Positions 1-8,219 of a DNA stretch of 64,000 nt are shown here, in pieces. Under the pieces are notes generated by a model. It was not told where the DNA came from, did no database searches, and saw only the letters and a program-made list of their open reading frames with translations. Positions within the stretch are counted from its first letter, which is position 1, and each line of letters starts with the position of its first letter. The DNA comes from Pseudomonas defluvii (GTDB lineage Bacteria; Pseudomonadota; Gammaproteobacteria; Pseudomonadales; Pseudomonadaceae): NCBI RefSeq assembly GCF_001695625.1, contig NZ_MBPN01000003.1, positions 42,866 to 106,865 of the forward strand, in the 5' to 3' direction. A program made the position numbers and the translations under genes.

Positions 1-615
1 CAGCTTGGCGATTTTCTCTTCCAACCGCACGGCGCTGGGCTCGGAGGCTGTTGGTTCTTGCCGATCGGCAGCATCGAGTGTCGTCAGGTAACGGTTGATG
101 CTCGATTCAATTTCTTCCATTCGCCGCTTCAGTTTGGCACTGGTGAAATTGCGGTCGCGGTTGTTGACTGCTTTGAATTTACTGCCATCGATGGCGACCA
201 GATTTTCTCCAAACAGTCCCAACTGCTGACAGAGCACAACAAACTGGCGACAAACGCCTCGAATGGCCTTGCTGTTGTCTTTTCGGAAGTTGGCGATGGT
301 CTTGAAGTCCGGCATCAAACGCCCGGTCAACCACATCAGTTCGACGTTGCGTTGGGCTTCTCGCTCCAACCGTCGGCTCGACTGGATGCGGTTGAGATAA
401 CCGTAGATGTAGATCTTCAACAAGATCGCGGGGTGGCAAGCAGGCCGGCCAGTATCGGCGGGAATGGCACCGTCAAAACCCAGATTGACCAGGTCCAGTT
501 CGTCGACGAAGACGTCGACTACGCGCACCGGATTGGTATCGCTGACGTAATCGTCGAGGCTTTCGGGAAGTAAGATGCCTTGGCCTCGATGTTCACCTTG
601 GATAAAGCGCTTCAT
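1..615 (-). CDS. IS1182-family transposase, N-terminal part (runs off the window)
   Basis: The frame is open from an ATG at 613-615 (complement) to base 1 with no stop, giving 205 residues of a longer protein. The translation begins MKRFIQGEHRGQG and carries the IS1182-type N-terminus (PAILLKIYIYGYLNRIQSSR, then LVAIDGSKFKAVN with the first catalytic-region aspartate). Transposases of this family are usually about 450-500 aa, so the C-terminal half lies outside the window. A separate IS1182 C-terminal half is fused to a peptidase gene at 59461-60049. Whether this copy is intact cannot be seen. Confidence 0.88.
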   Translation of the reverse strand, partial: MKRFIQGEHRGQGILLPESLDDYVSDTNPVRVVDVFVDELDLVNLGFDGAIPADTGRPACHPAILLKIYIYGYLNRIQSSRRLEREAQRNVELMWLTGRLMPDFKTIANFRKDNSKAIRGVCRQFVVLCQQLGLFGENLVAIDGSKFKAVNNRDRNFTSAKLKRRMEEIESSINRYLTTLDAADRQEPTASEPSAVRLEEKIAKL

Positions 616-682
616 GGGCGATCCCTGCGATGAAATCCTCAGAAATCATAGCAAGGGTTCGCAGAGGCGTTTTTACACAATC
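1..682 (-). mobile_element. IS1182-family insertion sequence, one end
   Basis: This holds the transposase start plus about 67 bases of upstream IS sequence. The outer boundary near 682 is an estimate: the sequence changes to a Pseudomonas intergenic repeat starting GGCCGTGAACTGCC at 685. No terminal inverted repeat pair can be checked because the other end is outside the window. Confidence 0.6.
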
Positions 683-684
683 TC

Positions 685-716
685 GGCCGTGAACTGCCCT
701 CCATGAAGGCAGCTAT
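685..716. repeat. Dispersed intergenic repeat, copy 1
   Basis: About 30 bases beginning GGCCGTGAACTGCC, then TCCATGAA and GGC, recur with few differences at 30499-30530, between the two immunity genes. Both copies are outside genes and near mobile DNA. I infer a dispersed Pseudomonas intergenic repeat. The family is not identified. Confidence 0.5.
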
Positions 717-735
717 GGGTCGAAAGCGGCCACTA

Positions 736-1227
736 TCAAGTAATGGATTTGGCCATTTCCGACGTTCCAGTCCAACCGATTTGCTCATAGACCGGTTTGC
801 CCGTATTGGTGGCGTGCAGGACAGCGAAGGTGATTCCTCGGCGAGCAAACTCGGCGTCAGCAGCTTGCATCAAGGCTGAAGCTAGACCTCGGCGGCGGTA
901 GGCCGGCTGGACGAACACGTTCAACACGTACCCACGCTTATCCAGTGTTGGGTGCGATGGATGGGGAGGCCAATCAATGCTCATCAGGCCAATGGCTGCG
1001 ACCGGTTGGTCGCCATCCAAGAGTTTGAATCCGTAATACCGACCGTCACCGAGCCGCTCCTCCAGCCATGGGCGAAAGTGCTGAGTCATGACCCGTAGTT
1101 CTTCAGGGTTCCCACCCGCCTCAAGAAACATTTCCTGGCGATGTGAGCAGATCATTTCTACGTCAGAGGGCCCAACAGGCCGGCACTCCAGACCGGAAAA
1201 TTCTACACATCCTTGTAATTCGGTCAT
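736..1227 (-). CDS. GNAT-family N-acetyltransferase
   Basis: A 163-residue single-domain protein of ordinary GNAT length. Acetyl-CoA binding is indicated by the segment LNVFVQPAYRRRGLASALM (about residues 101-119), which contains the R/Q-x-x-G-x-G/A type pyrophosphate loop, followed by helix QAADAEFARRG and a C-terminal VYEQIGW strand. It transfers an acetyl group from acetyl-CoA to an amine on an unknown small molecule or protein. It stands alone beside the IS1182 end and the substrate cannot be deduced. Confidence 0.85.
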   Translation of the reverse strand: MTELQGCVEFSGLECRPVGPSDVEMICSHRQEMFLEAGGNPEELRVMTQHFRPWLEERLGDGRYYGFKLLDGDQPVAAIGLMSIDWPPHPSHPTLDKRGYVLNVFVQPAYRRRGLASALMQAADAEFARRGITFAVLHATNTGKPVYEQIGWTGTSEMAKSIT

Positions 1228-1378
1228 CGTTTTTCCAGCGTCAGTAGCATCGATTCATAAGGAGGCATCCTATGGCACCTTCAGGCGTATCTGCAATGGC
1301 TCGGCAGTGAAGCGTGCGCACAGCAACTGATACGTGGACAATAAGCTTGCCCCAACTACAGACAAAGGAAACGCGCGC

Positions 1379-2140
1379 ATGTTGAACACGGATGAACCGG
1401 TTATCGGGTTGGTCGATGCCTTTGGTTCGGGGGCGGGTTGTATCGGCAACGCTGAGCAATGGACGCTGGTGTTCTACCTGGCCGCCTGGAAAAGCCAGGA
1501 CGGTACCCTGACACAGCAGCGGCAGCGGTGTGAGATGCCGGTAGAGAAGAGTGCAGTCGAACATTGGATGCGTCAGGTTCGTGCCTACAGTCAGCATACC
1601 CTCCATGTGCAGGGGGAGGCGGCGAGCGGTGCAGTCCTGGTGCGCAGTATTACGCCTTGTCAGGCCGCCGATGCCGAGCTGAAGCGTGTTGCGGACGATC
1701 TGCAAATTCCTGTGCGGTTGGATACCCCGGAATTTGGTGTGCTTGAGCGGGAAAAGTGCTCCGATCAGTTTGAGGGGACGGCGCTCTGGAACGGTTCAGA
1801 GATCAACCTGCTGTTGCGTTGCGCCGACCCCGAGAGCCCTCAGGCTGTGATCTCGCTGGCGGCGGACCTGTTTCAGGCACAGCAGCAGTGGCATCGTCGT
1901 ATCAGCGATTTTGCGTTGAGCCAACTGTTGCCGCTGAAGAATGAACACTGGCTTGGTGAAGATGAAGCGCAATGTACTGCTGCGGACTTCCTGTCATGCA
2001 TGAAGCTGCTCACCATCGAAATCGACGACGCCGGGGATTTCACCTTCTGGCATGAGGACGGTGAGCTGTTCTTCGGCCATGCCATCGAGGTGCGCGGCAA
2101 TCTGGTCGATGGGCCGACGGACGCCGATATTCCTGGCTAG
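1379..2140 (+). CDS. DUF2262 domain-containing protein
   Basis: The C-terminal third (from about residue 190, ADFLSCMKLLTIEID, then FTFWHEDGELFFGH and the closing DADIPG) has the pattern of DUF2262. No catalytic function is known for that domain, which is often found in toxin-immunity or accessory contexts. The frame is open from 1334, but I choose the internal ATG at 1379 because AAAGGA sits 10 bases ahead and the protein then begins MLNTDEPVIGLVDAFG. This gives 253 residues with no signal peptide or membrane segment. The gene ends 15 bases from the convergent stop of the next gene. Confidence 0.7.
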   Translation: MLNTDEPVIGLVDAFGSGAGCIGNAEQWTLVFYLAAWKSQDGTLTQQRQRCEMPVEKSAVEHWMRQVRAYSQHTLHVQGEAASGAVLVRSITPCQAADAELKRVADDLQIPVRLDTPEFGVLEREKCSDQFEGTALWNGSEINLLLRCADPESPQAVISLAADLFQAQQQWHRRISDFALSQLLPLKNEHWLGEDEAQCTAADFLSCMKLLTIEIDDAGDFTFWHEDGELFFGHAIEVRGNLVDGPTDADIPG

Positions 2141-2154
2141 TGTGCCGCTGCGTT

Positions 2155-2868
2155 TCAGCCCCCGCTGGCGGTCAGGATGCTCGCCACCTGCCTCGGTTGG
2201 CAGTTGAGGTAGGCCGAGGATTTCAGCCAGCGTTGGTCGGGGTACCAGGAAAACATGAACTGGCCGCCCTTGAGTTTGTCGATAACCTGCCGCGCTACCT
2301 GTGGTCGAACGGCCGGGCAGCCCTGGCTGCGGCCGATACGGCCCTGGCGCTTGCTCCACAAGGGGTTCACATAGTCGGCGGCATGAATCACGATGGCACG
2401 GTCCCGCGCCTGGTCGTTGAAGCCCGGCTCCAGGCCGTCCATGCGTAGCGAGTAACCGTGGCTGCCCTCATAGCTTTCCTGGGTGCGGAACAGCCCGAGG
2501 CTGGACTGGTAGCTGCCTTGGCGATTGGAAAACTGGGTGGCGAAATTTTCCCCGGACTTTTGCCCATGGGCGACCAGGTCGCGCAGCACTACGGTCTTCT
2601 TGTTCAGGTCGAAGATCCAGAGCCGGCGTGCCGTGGAGGGTTGGGAGTAGTCGATCACGGCCAGGTGCCGTGCTTGCCGGGCGCCATTGTTGACGGCACA
2701 TTGCATGGCGCTCAGGGCGCCTTTTAGCGCTTGGGGATTGAGTTCTGGAGCGGCCTGCGAGAGGCTGTCATACAAAGCAGGATTGTTTGTGTTGGCGGCG
2801 AACGTTGGCGTGCAGATCACGCCCAAGGTTGCTGTTGCCAGAAAAAGTCGGCACAAAAAGGTCAGCAT
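2155..2868 (-). CDS. Murein L,D-transpeptidase catalytic domain protein (YkuD_2 type)
   Basis: A 237-residue exported protein. A signal peptide (MLTFLCRLFLATATLGVICTP) is cut near TFA-AN. The catalytic block has a histidine (VIHAADYV) followed by GRSQGCPAV, the H...S-x-GCP arrangement with cysteine nucleophile. It should act on peptidoglycan stem peptides in the periplasm. The start at 2868 is chosen over the longer frame (2997) because the signal peptide begins there and GGGAGA precedes it. It is transcribed away from another L,D-transpeptidase gene (3015), with about 146 bases between them. Confidence 0.82.
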   Translation of the reverse strand: MLTFLCRLFLATATLGVICTPTFAANTNNPALYDSLSQAAPELNPQALKGALSAMQCAVNNGARQARHLAVIDYSQPSTARRLWIFDLNKKTVVLRDLVAHGQKSGENFATQFSNRQGSYQSSLGLFRTQESYEGSHGYSLRMDGLEPGFNDQARDRAIVIHAADYVNPLWSKRQGRIGRSQGCPAVRPQVARQVIDKLKGGQFMFSWYPDQRWLKSSAYLNCQPRQVASILTASGG

Positions 2869-3014
2869 GTGTGAAGAGTCTCCCTTACCACTTTGACTCC
2901 TGACATCGTGTCGTCCACCTCGGCAGCCTAGCTTGTACACTGGCCCGATTGTTTGTCGTATCTGCTGCAAAGGTTGACCGTCAACCGTGACGGCCATGGA
3001 TTGGAGTAAAGCAG

Positions 3015-4586
3015 TTGTTCAAAAAGTCCGCATGTTACTTGAGCATTTGCTTGCTCGCTGCGCCATTGGTCGCGTTTGCCGAAGTGGCGCCCGCCGAGAA
3101 TCAAAGCCCGCTGCAATTAGCGCTCACCCAATTGGCGGTCGCGTGCCCGGGCCTGGCCAAGCACGTGGACACGCCGACGCAGGCGCTGCTGCAGGCCTTC
3201 TATCAGCAGCAACAGGGCCTTGCGCTGTGGTCGGTCAACGGGCGCGTGGCGGCCTTGCACGCTGAGTTGCAGCGCTTGGCCGACGATGGCCTGGACCCGG
3301 CCAACTACGCGTTGCCGGCTGCCAATGGGGCGGGCGACGCGCTGTGTGCTGATATCCAGATCAGCCAACAGTACCTGCAGGCTTTGCAGGATCTGCACTA
3401 TGGTCGTTTGCAGCAGGCGCGTTTCGAGCCCCTGTGGCATGCCAATGAGGTGCCGCGTGATCGAGGTGCCGAGGTGCTGGCGCTCGCCGGTCCGGGGCTG
3501 CAGAACATTGCCGGGGCCTTTGCCCAGGCCCGCCCGAGCCTGGAGCAGTATCAATACCTGCGTCATGTGTATGCCCAGCAGCGCCAGCAGCCGTTGCCCC
3601 ACTGGCAGTCGCTTGCCAGCGGCCCGTTGCTGCGCCCGGACATGCAGGATGAGCGGGTGCCGCAGCTTGCACAGCGGTTGTTGAACGAGGGCTATTTGAG
3701 CAGCCTCCCGGTTACCGTCGATTCGCACTACAGTGCCACGCTGGTCAATGCGGTGAAAAATTTCCAGCTGAGCCATTCGCTGCAAGCGGACGGGGTGATC
3801 GGGCCGGGAACCTTGAACGAGTTGAACGTCAGCCCGGCGGCGCGGCGCGAGCAGTTGCGCATCAACCTTGAACGCTTTCGCTGGCTGGCTCAGAACATGG
3901 AGCCTACCAGCCTGCTGGTGAATGTCGCGGCGGCCCAGTTGATCGTCTATCAGAACGGGGTACCGGTGTGGCAGACGCGCACGCAGGTGGGCCGTGCCGA
4001 ACGTCAGACCCCGCTGCTGAAGTCCCGGGTAACGCGGCTGACCCTGAACCCGACCTGGACGGTGCCGCCGACCATTCTGCGTGAAGACAAGCTCCCGGAA
4101 ATTCGTCGGGATCAAACCTTCCTGAGCCGGCAGAACCTGCAGGTGCTGGACAGCGATGGGCAGCCATTGGCGCCGGAGGATATCGATTGGGAGAATCCCG
4201 GCAACATCCTCTTGCGTCAGGGGGCGGGGCCGAGGAACCCGCTCGGGCAGATGGCGATCCGTTTCCCCAACCCGTTTTCGGTGTACCTGCACGACACGCC
4301 CAGCCAGGCGCTGTTCAACAAAGGGCCTCGCGCGTTCAGCTCTGGTTGCGTGCGGGTCGAGCACGCGTTGCAGTTGCGCGATCTGCTGTTGAGCCCGGCC
4401 GAGCGTGCCCGCACGGACCAACTGTTGAGCACCGGGCTTACCCATGAGTTCCGCCTGGCAACGCCAGTACCGATTGTGCTCACTTACTGGACGGCTCAGG
4501 CCGACAGCCAGGGCAAGGTGTCCTATGCCCCGGATATCTACGGGCACGATGCCGCATTAATGGCCGCGCTGGCGGCGAAGCGCTGA
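3015..4586 (+). CDS. L,D-transpeptidase, LdtD/YcbB family
   Basis: A 523-residue exported enzyme. The signal peptide MFKKSACYLSICLLAAPLVA is followed by an LdtD-like scaffold region, a peptidoglycan-binding repeat at about 235-280 (LVNAVKNFQLSHSLQADGVI), and a YkuD domain at about 295-470 with HDTPSQALF and FSSGCVRVEHAL containing the catalytic Cys. It forms 3-3 cross-links in peptidoglycan or attaches proteins to it. The start is TTG, supported by GGAG eight bases upstream and by the signal peptide starting exactly there. A long antisense frame across the gene is a GC shadow. Confidence 0.9.
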   Translation: MFKKSACYLSICLLAAPLVAFAEVAPAENQSPLQLALTQLAVACPGLAKHVDTPTQALLQAFYQQQQGLALWSVNGRVAALHAELQRLADDGLDPANYALPAANGAGDALCADIQISQQYLQALQDLHYGRLQQARFEPLWHANEVPRDRGAEVLALAGPGLQNIAGAFAQARPSLEQYQYLRHVYAQQRQQPLPHWQSLASGPLLRPDMQDERVPQLAQRLLNEGYLSSLPVTVDSHYSATLVNAVKNFQLSHSLQADGVIGPGTLNELNVSPAARREQLRINLERFRWLAQNMEPTSLLVNVAAAQLIVYQNGVPVWQTRTQVGRAERQTPLLKSRVTRLTLNPTWTVPPTILREDKLPEIRRDQTFLSRQNLQVLDSDGQPLAPEDIDWENPGNILLRQGAGPRNPLGQMAIRFPNPFSVYLHDTPSQALFNKGPRAFSSGCVRVEHALQLRDLLLSPAERARTDQLLSTGLTHEFRLATPVPIVLTYWTAQADSQGKVSYAPDIYGHDAALMAALAAKR

Positions 4587-4729
4587 CGCGGCTGGGCAAA
4601 ACGCCCGATTTTGTTCTGTTCACGGCCATGATGCACCAGCGCGTAGCGGCGAGTACCTTCCGCTACGCGCGCTCTCATCCCTGTACCTCGATTCCTTCGG
4701 TGTCCCTGTCGATCCATGCGGTTTTTTGT

Positions 4730-4745
4730 TACCTCCTTGGAGGTA
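4730..4745. promoter_or_regulatory. 7-2-7 inverted repeat operator upstream of amtB
   Basis: TACCTCC-TT-GGAGGTA is a perfect inverted repeat of two heptamers separated by two bases. This is the layout and sequence type (TACYYMT) recognised by NarL/FixJ-family response regulators. It lies 14 bases upstream of the sigma-54 promoter of amtB. Similar sites lie between dmmA and the sensor kinase (12161-12176) and between tmm and the chemoreceptor (18571-18586, 18611-18626). A lone TACCTCG heptamer is at 4684-4690. Binding by the regulator at 13244-13930 is inferred. Confidence 0.65.
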
Positions 4746-4758
4746 ATGGCAGGCAGTT

Positions 4759-4774
4759 TGGCAGATAGATTGCT
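4759..4774 (+). promoter_or_regulatory. Sigma-54 (-24/-12) promoter of amtB-glnK
   Basis: TGGCAGATAGATTGCT matches the sigma-54 consensus TGGCAC-N5-TTGCW with GG and GC dinucleotides at the required 12-base spacing. It is 123-138 bases upstream of the amtB ATG. Nitrogen-limited, NtrC-dependent transcription is expected for this gene pair. The rest of the 4587-4896 gap contains the 7-2-7 operator and one NtrC-like half site, TGCACCA at 4632-4638, without a convincing second half. Confidence 0.8.
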
Positions 4775-4896
4775 TTTACCTTCGGGAATGAAATTTTCTT
4801 TTTGGGAAATTTTGTTGACGAACCTGAGGCTAGGGGCGGGCGATTGATCGCACGCCACTTATGAGAGCAATGCTGCATCACTGTTGAGGAATACAC

Positions 4897-6216
4897 ATGA
4901 ACGGTTCTTTCAGAGGTGGCCGATTGGCGGCGGTCGCTGCGCTCACGTCAGTGACGCTCCCTACGTGGGCGGCGGATCAGCCGCTTGCGCTTAACAGCGG
5001 TGACACCGCCTTTGTGACGACGTGCGCGTTGGTGGTGTTGTTGATGACCTTGCCTGGCTTGGCGTTGTTCTATGGTGGCCTGGCACGTAGCAAGAATGTG
5101 CTCTCGATTCTGATGCAGGTGTTTTCAGTTGCATCGTTGATGTCGGTGCTGTTTGCGATTTACGGCTATTCCCTGACGTTCACGTCAGGTGGCGAATGGC
5201 AAGCGGTTATTGGTGGGCTCGATAAACTGTTTCTCAAGGGCGTAGGCCCCGACGCACTTCAAGGCACCATTCCTGAGTTGCTGTACTTCTTGTTCATGCT
5301 GCTGTTCGCGGCCATTACCCCGGCGATCATCTGCGGCGGTTTCGCTGAGCGGATGAAATTTTCGGCGGTCATGGTGTTCATGGCCATCTGGTTGACGATC
5401 AATTACCTCCCCATGGCGCATATGGCATGGGGAGGCGGTTGGGTGTTCGACCTGGGTGTTCAGGACTTCGCGGGCGGTAACGTGGTGCACGTCAATGTCG
5501 GCATTGCATCGCTGATCGGCGCCTTCCTGCTGGGGCGCCGTCGCGGCTACGGAACCTCGGCGCTGGCGCCGCATAACATGACCATGACCATGACCGGTGG
5601 CTCGATGCTGTGGGTGGGCTGGCTGGGTTTCTGTGGCGGTTGTGCATTGGTGGCCAATGGTTTTGCCATGCTGGTGATGGTCAACACCATGCTCGCCAGC
5701 GCGGCAGGGGCGTTGGCGTGGTTGTTCGTCGAGTGGAAGCATCGTGGCAAGCCGAGCATGCTGGGTGCGTTGTCCGGGGCTATTGCCGGCCTTGTCGCGA
5801 TCACTCCGGCCTGCGGTTTCGTAGGCCCAATGGGCTCTATCCTGCTGGGTTTGATCGTTGCTCCGATCTGCTTGTGGGCCGTGGAAAAACTCAAGCCGAT
5901 CCTGGGGCTGGACGACGCATTCGATGTGTTTGGCGTGCATGGCGTTGGCGGTATCGTCGGCGGTTTGCTGACCCCGGTGTTCGCCATGACCTCTCTGGGC
6001 GGGCTGGGTTTCAGCGGGGAGCGCGGCGTGCTGGATCAGTTGTTGGTCAATGGTGGCGTCTTGGCGTTCAGCATCCTGTTCTCGGCGGTGTCGAGCTTTA
6101 TCGCCTTCAAGGTGGCCGCCGTGCTATGCCGTGGCCTTCGTGTCGACGAAGAACATGAAGTGGACGGTCTGGACCTGTCGTCTCATGGTGAAGTGGGCTA
6201 CAAGTACTCGAATTAA
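4897..6216 (+). CDS. amtB: Ammonium transporter AmtB
   Basis: A 439-residue inner-membrane channel that conducts ammonium or ammonia and, in this family, methylammonium. It has a cleavable signal (to about residue 25, TWAAD) and eleven hydrophobic segments. The pore twin-histidine motifs are visible as NVVHVNVGIA (first) and DVFGVHGVGG (second). AGGA precedes the ATG. It is followed after 11 bases by glnK. The usual bacterial order is glnK-amtB, so amtB-glnK is reversed and suggests an additional copy. The sigma-54 promoter and the 7-2-7 operator lie upstream. Its position beside the methylated-amine locus makes methylammonium or ammonium handling a reasonable role. Confidence 0.95.
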   Translation: MNGSFRGGRLAAVAALTSVTLPTWAADQPLALNSGDTAFVTTCALVVLLMTLPGLALFYGGLARSKNVLSILMQVFSVASLMSVLFAIYGYSLTFTSGGEWQAVIGGLDKLFLKGVGPDALQGTIPELLYFLFMLLFAAITPAIICGGFAERMKFSAVMVFMAIWLTINYLPMAHMAWGGGWVFDLGVQDFAGGNVVHVNVGIASLIGAFLLGRRRGYGTSALAPHNMTMTMTGGSMLWVGWLGFCGGCALVANGFAMLVMVNTMLASAAGALAWLFVEWKHRGKPSMLGALSGAIAGLVAITPACGFVGPMGSILLGLIVAPICLWAVEKLKPILGLDDAFDVFGVHGVGGIVGGLLTPVFAMTSLGGLGFSGERGVLDQLLVNGGVLAFSILFSAVSSFIAFKVAAVLCRGLRVDEEHEVDGLDLSSHGEVGYKYSN

Positions 6217-6227
6217 GGAGCGCACTC

Positions 6228-6566
6228 ATGAAAGTGATCACTGCGATCATCAGGCCTTTCAAACTCGACGATGTACGTGAGGCCTTGGCCGAAGTGGGGG
6301 TGACAGGGTTGACGGTGACCGAGGTCAAGGGCTTCGGTCGGCAGAAGGGGCACTCCGAAATCTATCGGGGCTCTGAATACGTTGTCGACCTGATTCCCAA
6401 GATCAAGCTTGAAGCGATTGTCACCGATGCGCTGTGCGAGGCAGCGCTGGAAGCCATCATCAACGCTGCACGCACGGGCAAGATCGGGGATGGCAAGCTG
6501 TTCGTCACCGAGGCGTCACAGGTTGTCCGGATTCGTACCGCAGAGGTTGGCGCCGACGCGGTCTGA
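6228..6566 (+). CDS. glnK: Nitrogen regulatory P-II protein GlnK
   Basis: A 112-residue P-II protein, the normal length. The T-loop GRQKGHSEIYRGSEY ends in Tyr51, the uridylylation site, and TGKIGDGKLF forms the ATP-binding B-loop. It senses ATP/ADP and 2-oxoglutarate and plugs AmtB when nitrogen is plentiful. It is co-transcribed with amtB (11-base gap, GGAG ribosome site) and ends just ahead of a strong terminator at 6583-6616. Confidence 0.95.
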   Translation: MKVITAIIRPFKLDDVREALAEVGVTGLTVTEVKGFGRQKGHSEIYRGSEYVVDLIPKIKLEAIVTDALCEAALEAIINAARTGKIGDGKLFVTEASQVVRIRTAEVGADAV

Positions 6567-6582
6567 GCCTCGAGGGTGGGCG

Positions 6583-6616
6583 AAAGGGGCGACCTGTGGA
6601 TGCAGGTCGCCCCTTT
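6583..6616 (+). terminator. Rho-independent terminator of amtB-glnK
   Basis: A perfect 14-bp stem (AAAGGGGCGACCTG, loop TGGATG, then the complement) lies 17 bases after the glnK stop. Only three T residues end the 3' arm, but the stem is strong. It separates glnK from folK. Confidence 0.8.
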
Positions 6617-6655
6617 GCATCACGGTTGATGGTCGGTGTTTTTCAGGGTGTTGTT

Positions 6656-7192
6656 ATGACCGCTCTACAGATTCGCACCGTCGGGGTCACGGACATCCAG
6701 GTCCATGACATCTACCTGGGCCTGGGTAGCAACCTGCGCCGGCAATGGCATTTGAGTCAGGCGTGCATCGCGTTGCGGGCGTCGCTGGGGCCATTGCGTT
6801 GCTCTCTGGTCTTTGAAAGCAGCGCGGTCGGGCTAGAAGCACCGGCCTTTTTCAATATGGTCGTGCAGGCGAAGACCACCCGTTCCCTGGCCTCCCTGGT
6901 TGCTGAGTTCAAGGCGCTGGAGGCGTATTTCGGCCGCTGCCGGCAGACGCCGGAACAGGTCAGCCTGGACATTGATCTGCTGATGTATGGCGAGCAGGTT
7001 GGACAGTTCGGTGACCTTGAGTTGCCACGGCCAGAGATCCTGGAGCAGGCCTTTGTGCTTAAACCCCTGGCCCAGCTGGCGCCAACCTGCCGGCATCCGC
7101 GCAATGGGCAGACGTTCAGCGAGTTGTGGAACGGCTTTGTCGTAAACGCGCCGCTGACCGCGGTTGAGCTGAGTTTGCCGTCGCTGGGCTGA
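6656..7192 (+). CDS. folK: 2-amino-4-hydroxy-6-hydroxymethyldihydropteridine diphosphokinase (FolK paralogue)
   Basis: A 178-residue HPPK that transfers pyrophosphate from ATP to hydroxymethyldihydropterin in folate synthesis. Family motifs are YLGLGSNL near the N-terminus, DIDLLMYG (Mg-binding aspartates) and LPRPEILEQAFVLKPL. I choose the ATG at 6656 because the protein then begins MTALQIRTVGV shortly before the HPPK fold; the frame itself is open from 6434, inside glnK. It converges on purU. Because the neighbouring amine-catabolic enzymes use tetrahydrofolate, this looks like an extra folate-supply gene (inference). Confidence 0.85.
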   Translation: MTALQIRTVGVTDIQVHDIYLGLGSNLRRQWHLSQACIALRASLGPLRCSLVFESSAVGLEAPAFFNMVVQAKTTRSLASLVAEFKALEAYFGRCRQTPEQVSLDIDLLMYGEQVGQFGDLELPRPEILEQAFVLKPLAQLAPTCRHPRNGQTFSELWNGFVVNAPLTAVELSLPSLG

Positions 7193-7294
7193 GGGCGGTA
7201 TCGGTGAAGGGGCAGGTGAGGGCGCCTGCTGCGCAAGAGCCACCGACATCTCTGCCGGTGGCCCGCGTCTGTGGCAACGGCTGGCGAGTGGGGC

Positions 7295-8149
7295 TCAGCT
7301 GAAGATGACGGTCTTGTCGCCGTTAATGAACACCCGGTGCTGCAAGTGGTACTTCAGTGCTTTGGAGAGTGCAATGGTCTCGGTATCCCGGCCGATTGCC
7401 ACCAACTGCTCGGCCTGGTGGGCGTGGTCAACACGCTGTACTTCCTGCTCGATGATCGGGCCCTCGTCGAGGTCGCTGGTCACGTAGTGGGCGGTGGCGC
7501 CGATCAGTTTAACGCCACGTGCGTAGGCCTGGTGGTAGGGTTTGGCACCCTTGAAGCCGGGCAGGAAGGAGTGGTGGATGTTGATTGCGCGGCCAGACAG
7601 CTTGCGGCAGAGGTCGTCGGACAGAATTTGCATGTAGCGCGCAAGCACCACCAGGTCGGTTCCGGTTTCCTCGACGATTTTCATCAGTTCGGCTTCCTGC
7701 TGGGCCTTGTTGTCTTTGTTCACCGGCAGGTAGATGAAGCGGATACCCTCGCGTTCGGCCATGTGCCGCAGATCGAGGTGGTTGGAGACAACAGCGGTGA
7801 TCTCCATGTGGAGCTCGCCTTTGTGATGGCGGTACAGCAGGTCCACCAGGCAATGGTCGAACTTGCTGACCATGATCAGCACTTTGGGCGGCTGGCTGGA
7901 GGAAAACAGTTCCCACTGCATCTCCAGTGGCGTGGCAACGTCAACGAAACCGCTGCGCACACGGTCGATGTCGGGCTCGCAACCGTCGTTGAAGCGGAAC
8001 ACCGCGCGCATGAAAAAGCGCGAGGTGACTTCGTCGTCAAACTGCGAGAGTTCGCTGATGTAGCACTGTTGGTTCGCAAGGAAGGTGGTGACGGCGGCGA
8101 CGATACCCGAGCGTGCCGGGCAACTGATTTTCAAGACGAACTGGTTCAT
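7295..8149 (-). CDS. purU: Formyltetrahydrofolate deformylase PurU
   Basis: A 284-residue cytoplasmic enzyme that hydrolyses 10-formyl-THF to formate and THF. An N-terminal ACT domain (about 1-85, FVLKISCPARSGIVAAVT) precedes a formyl-transferase fold with INIHHSFLPGFKGAKPYHQA and ATAHYVTSDLDEGPIIEQ, which holds the Asn/His/Asp catalytic set. The true start is the ATG at 8149; the frame is open further upstream. It is the last gene of the dmm operon, where it would recycle THF loaded with one-carbon units by the GcvT-like and Tdm proteins. Confidence 0.93.
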   Translation of the reverse strand: MNQFVLKISCPARSGIVAAVTTFLANQQCYISELSQFDDEVTSRFFMRAVFRFNDGCEPDIDRVRSGFVDVATPLEMQWELFSSSQPPKVLIMVSKFDHCLVDLLYRHHKGELHMEITAVVSNHLDLRHMAEREGIRFIYLPVNKDNKAQQEAELMKIVEETGTDLVVLARYMQILSDDLCRKLSGRAINIHHSFLPGFKGAKPYHQAYARGVKLIGATAHYVTSDLDEGPIIEQEVQRVDHAHQAEQLVAIGRDTETIALSKALKYHLQHRVFINGDKTVIFS

Positions 8150-8219
8150 GGCGGGGTGATCCAATGGAGGGAATGGGTGACAGCACACGGGGCGCGCGGC
8201 TGCGGCCCCGTGTGTCGGG

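Noticed and set aside
3117..4547. Minus-strand open frame of 476 codons across the LdtD-like gene
   Set aside because: The plus strand has a clear signal peptide and a YkuD active site. The antisense frame has no recognised motif and is rich in Arg, Gln, Leu and His, as expected for a shadow in GC-rich DNA.
4632..4648. NtrC site upstream of amtB
   Set aside because: Only one half (TGCACCA) is present. The second half does not match TGGTGCA, so it is mentioned but not called.
5185..5940. Minus-strand open frame of 251 codons inside amtB
   Set aside because: Shadow of a well-supported transporter. The composition is abnormal (His, Gln and Arg rich) and there is no start context.
7235..7260. 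Terminator between folK and purU (GCCACCG...CGGTGGC)
   Set aside because: Only a 7-bp stem with a 10-base loop and no T tract, too weak to call.
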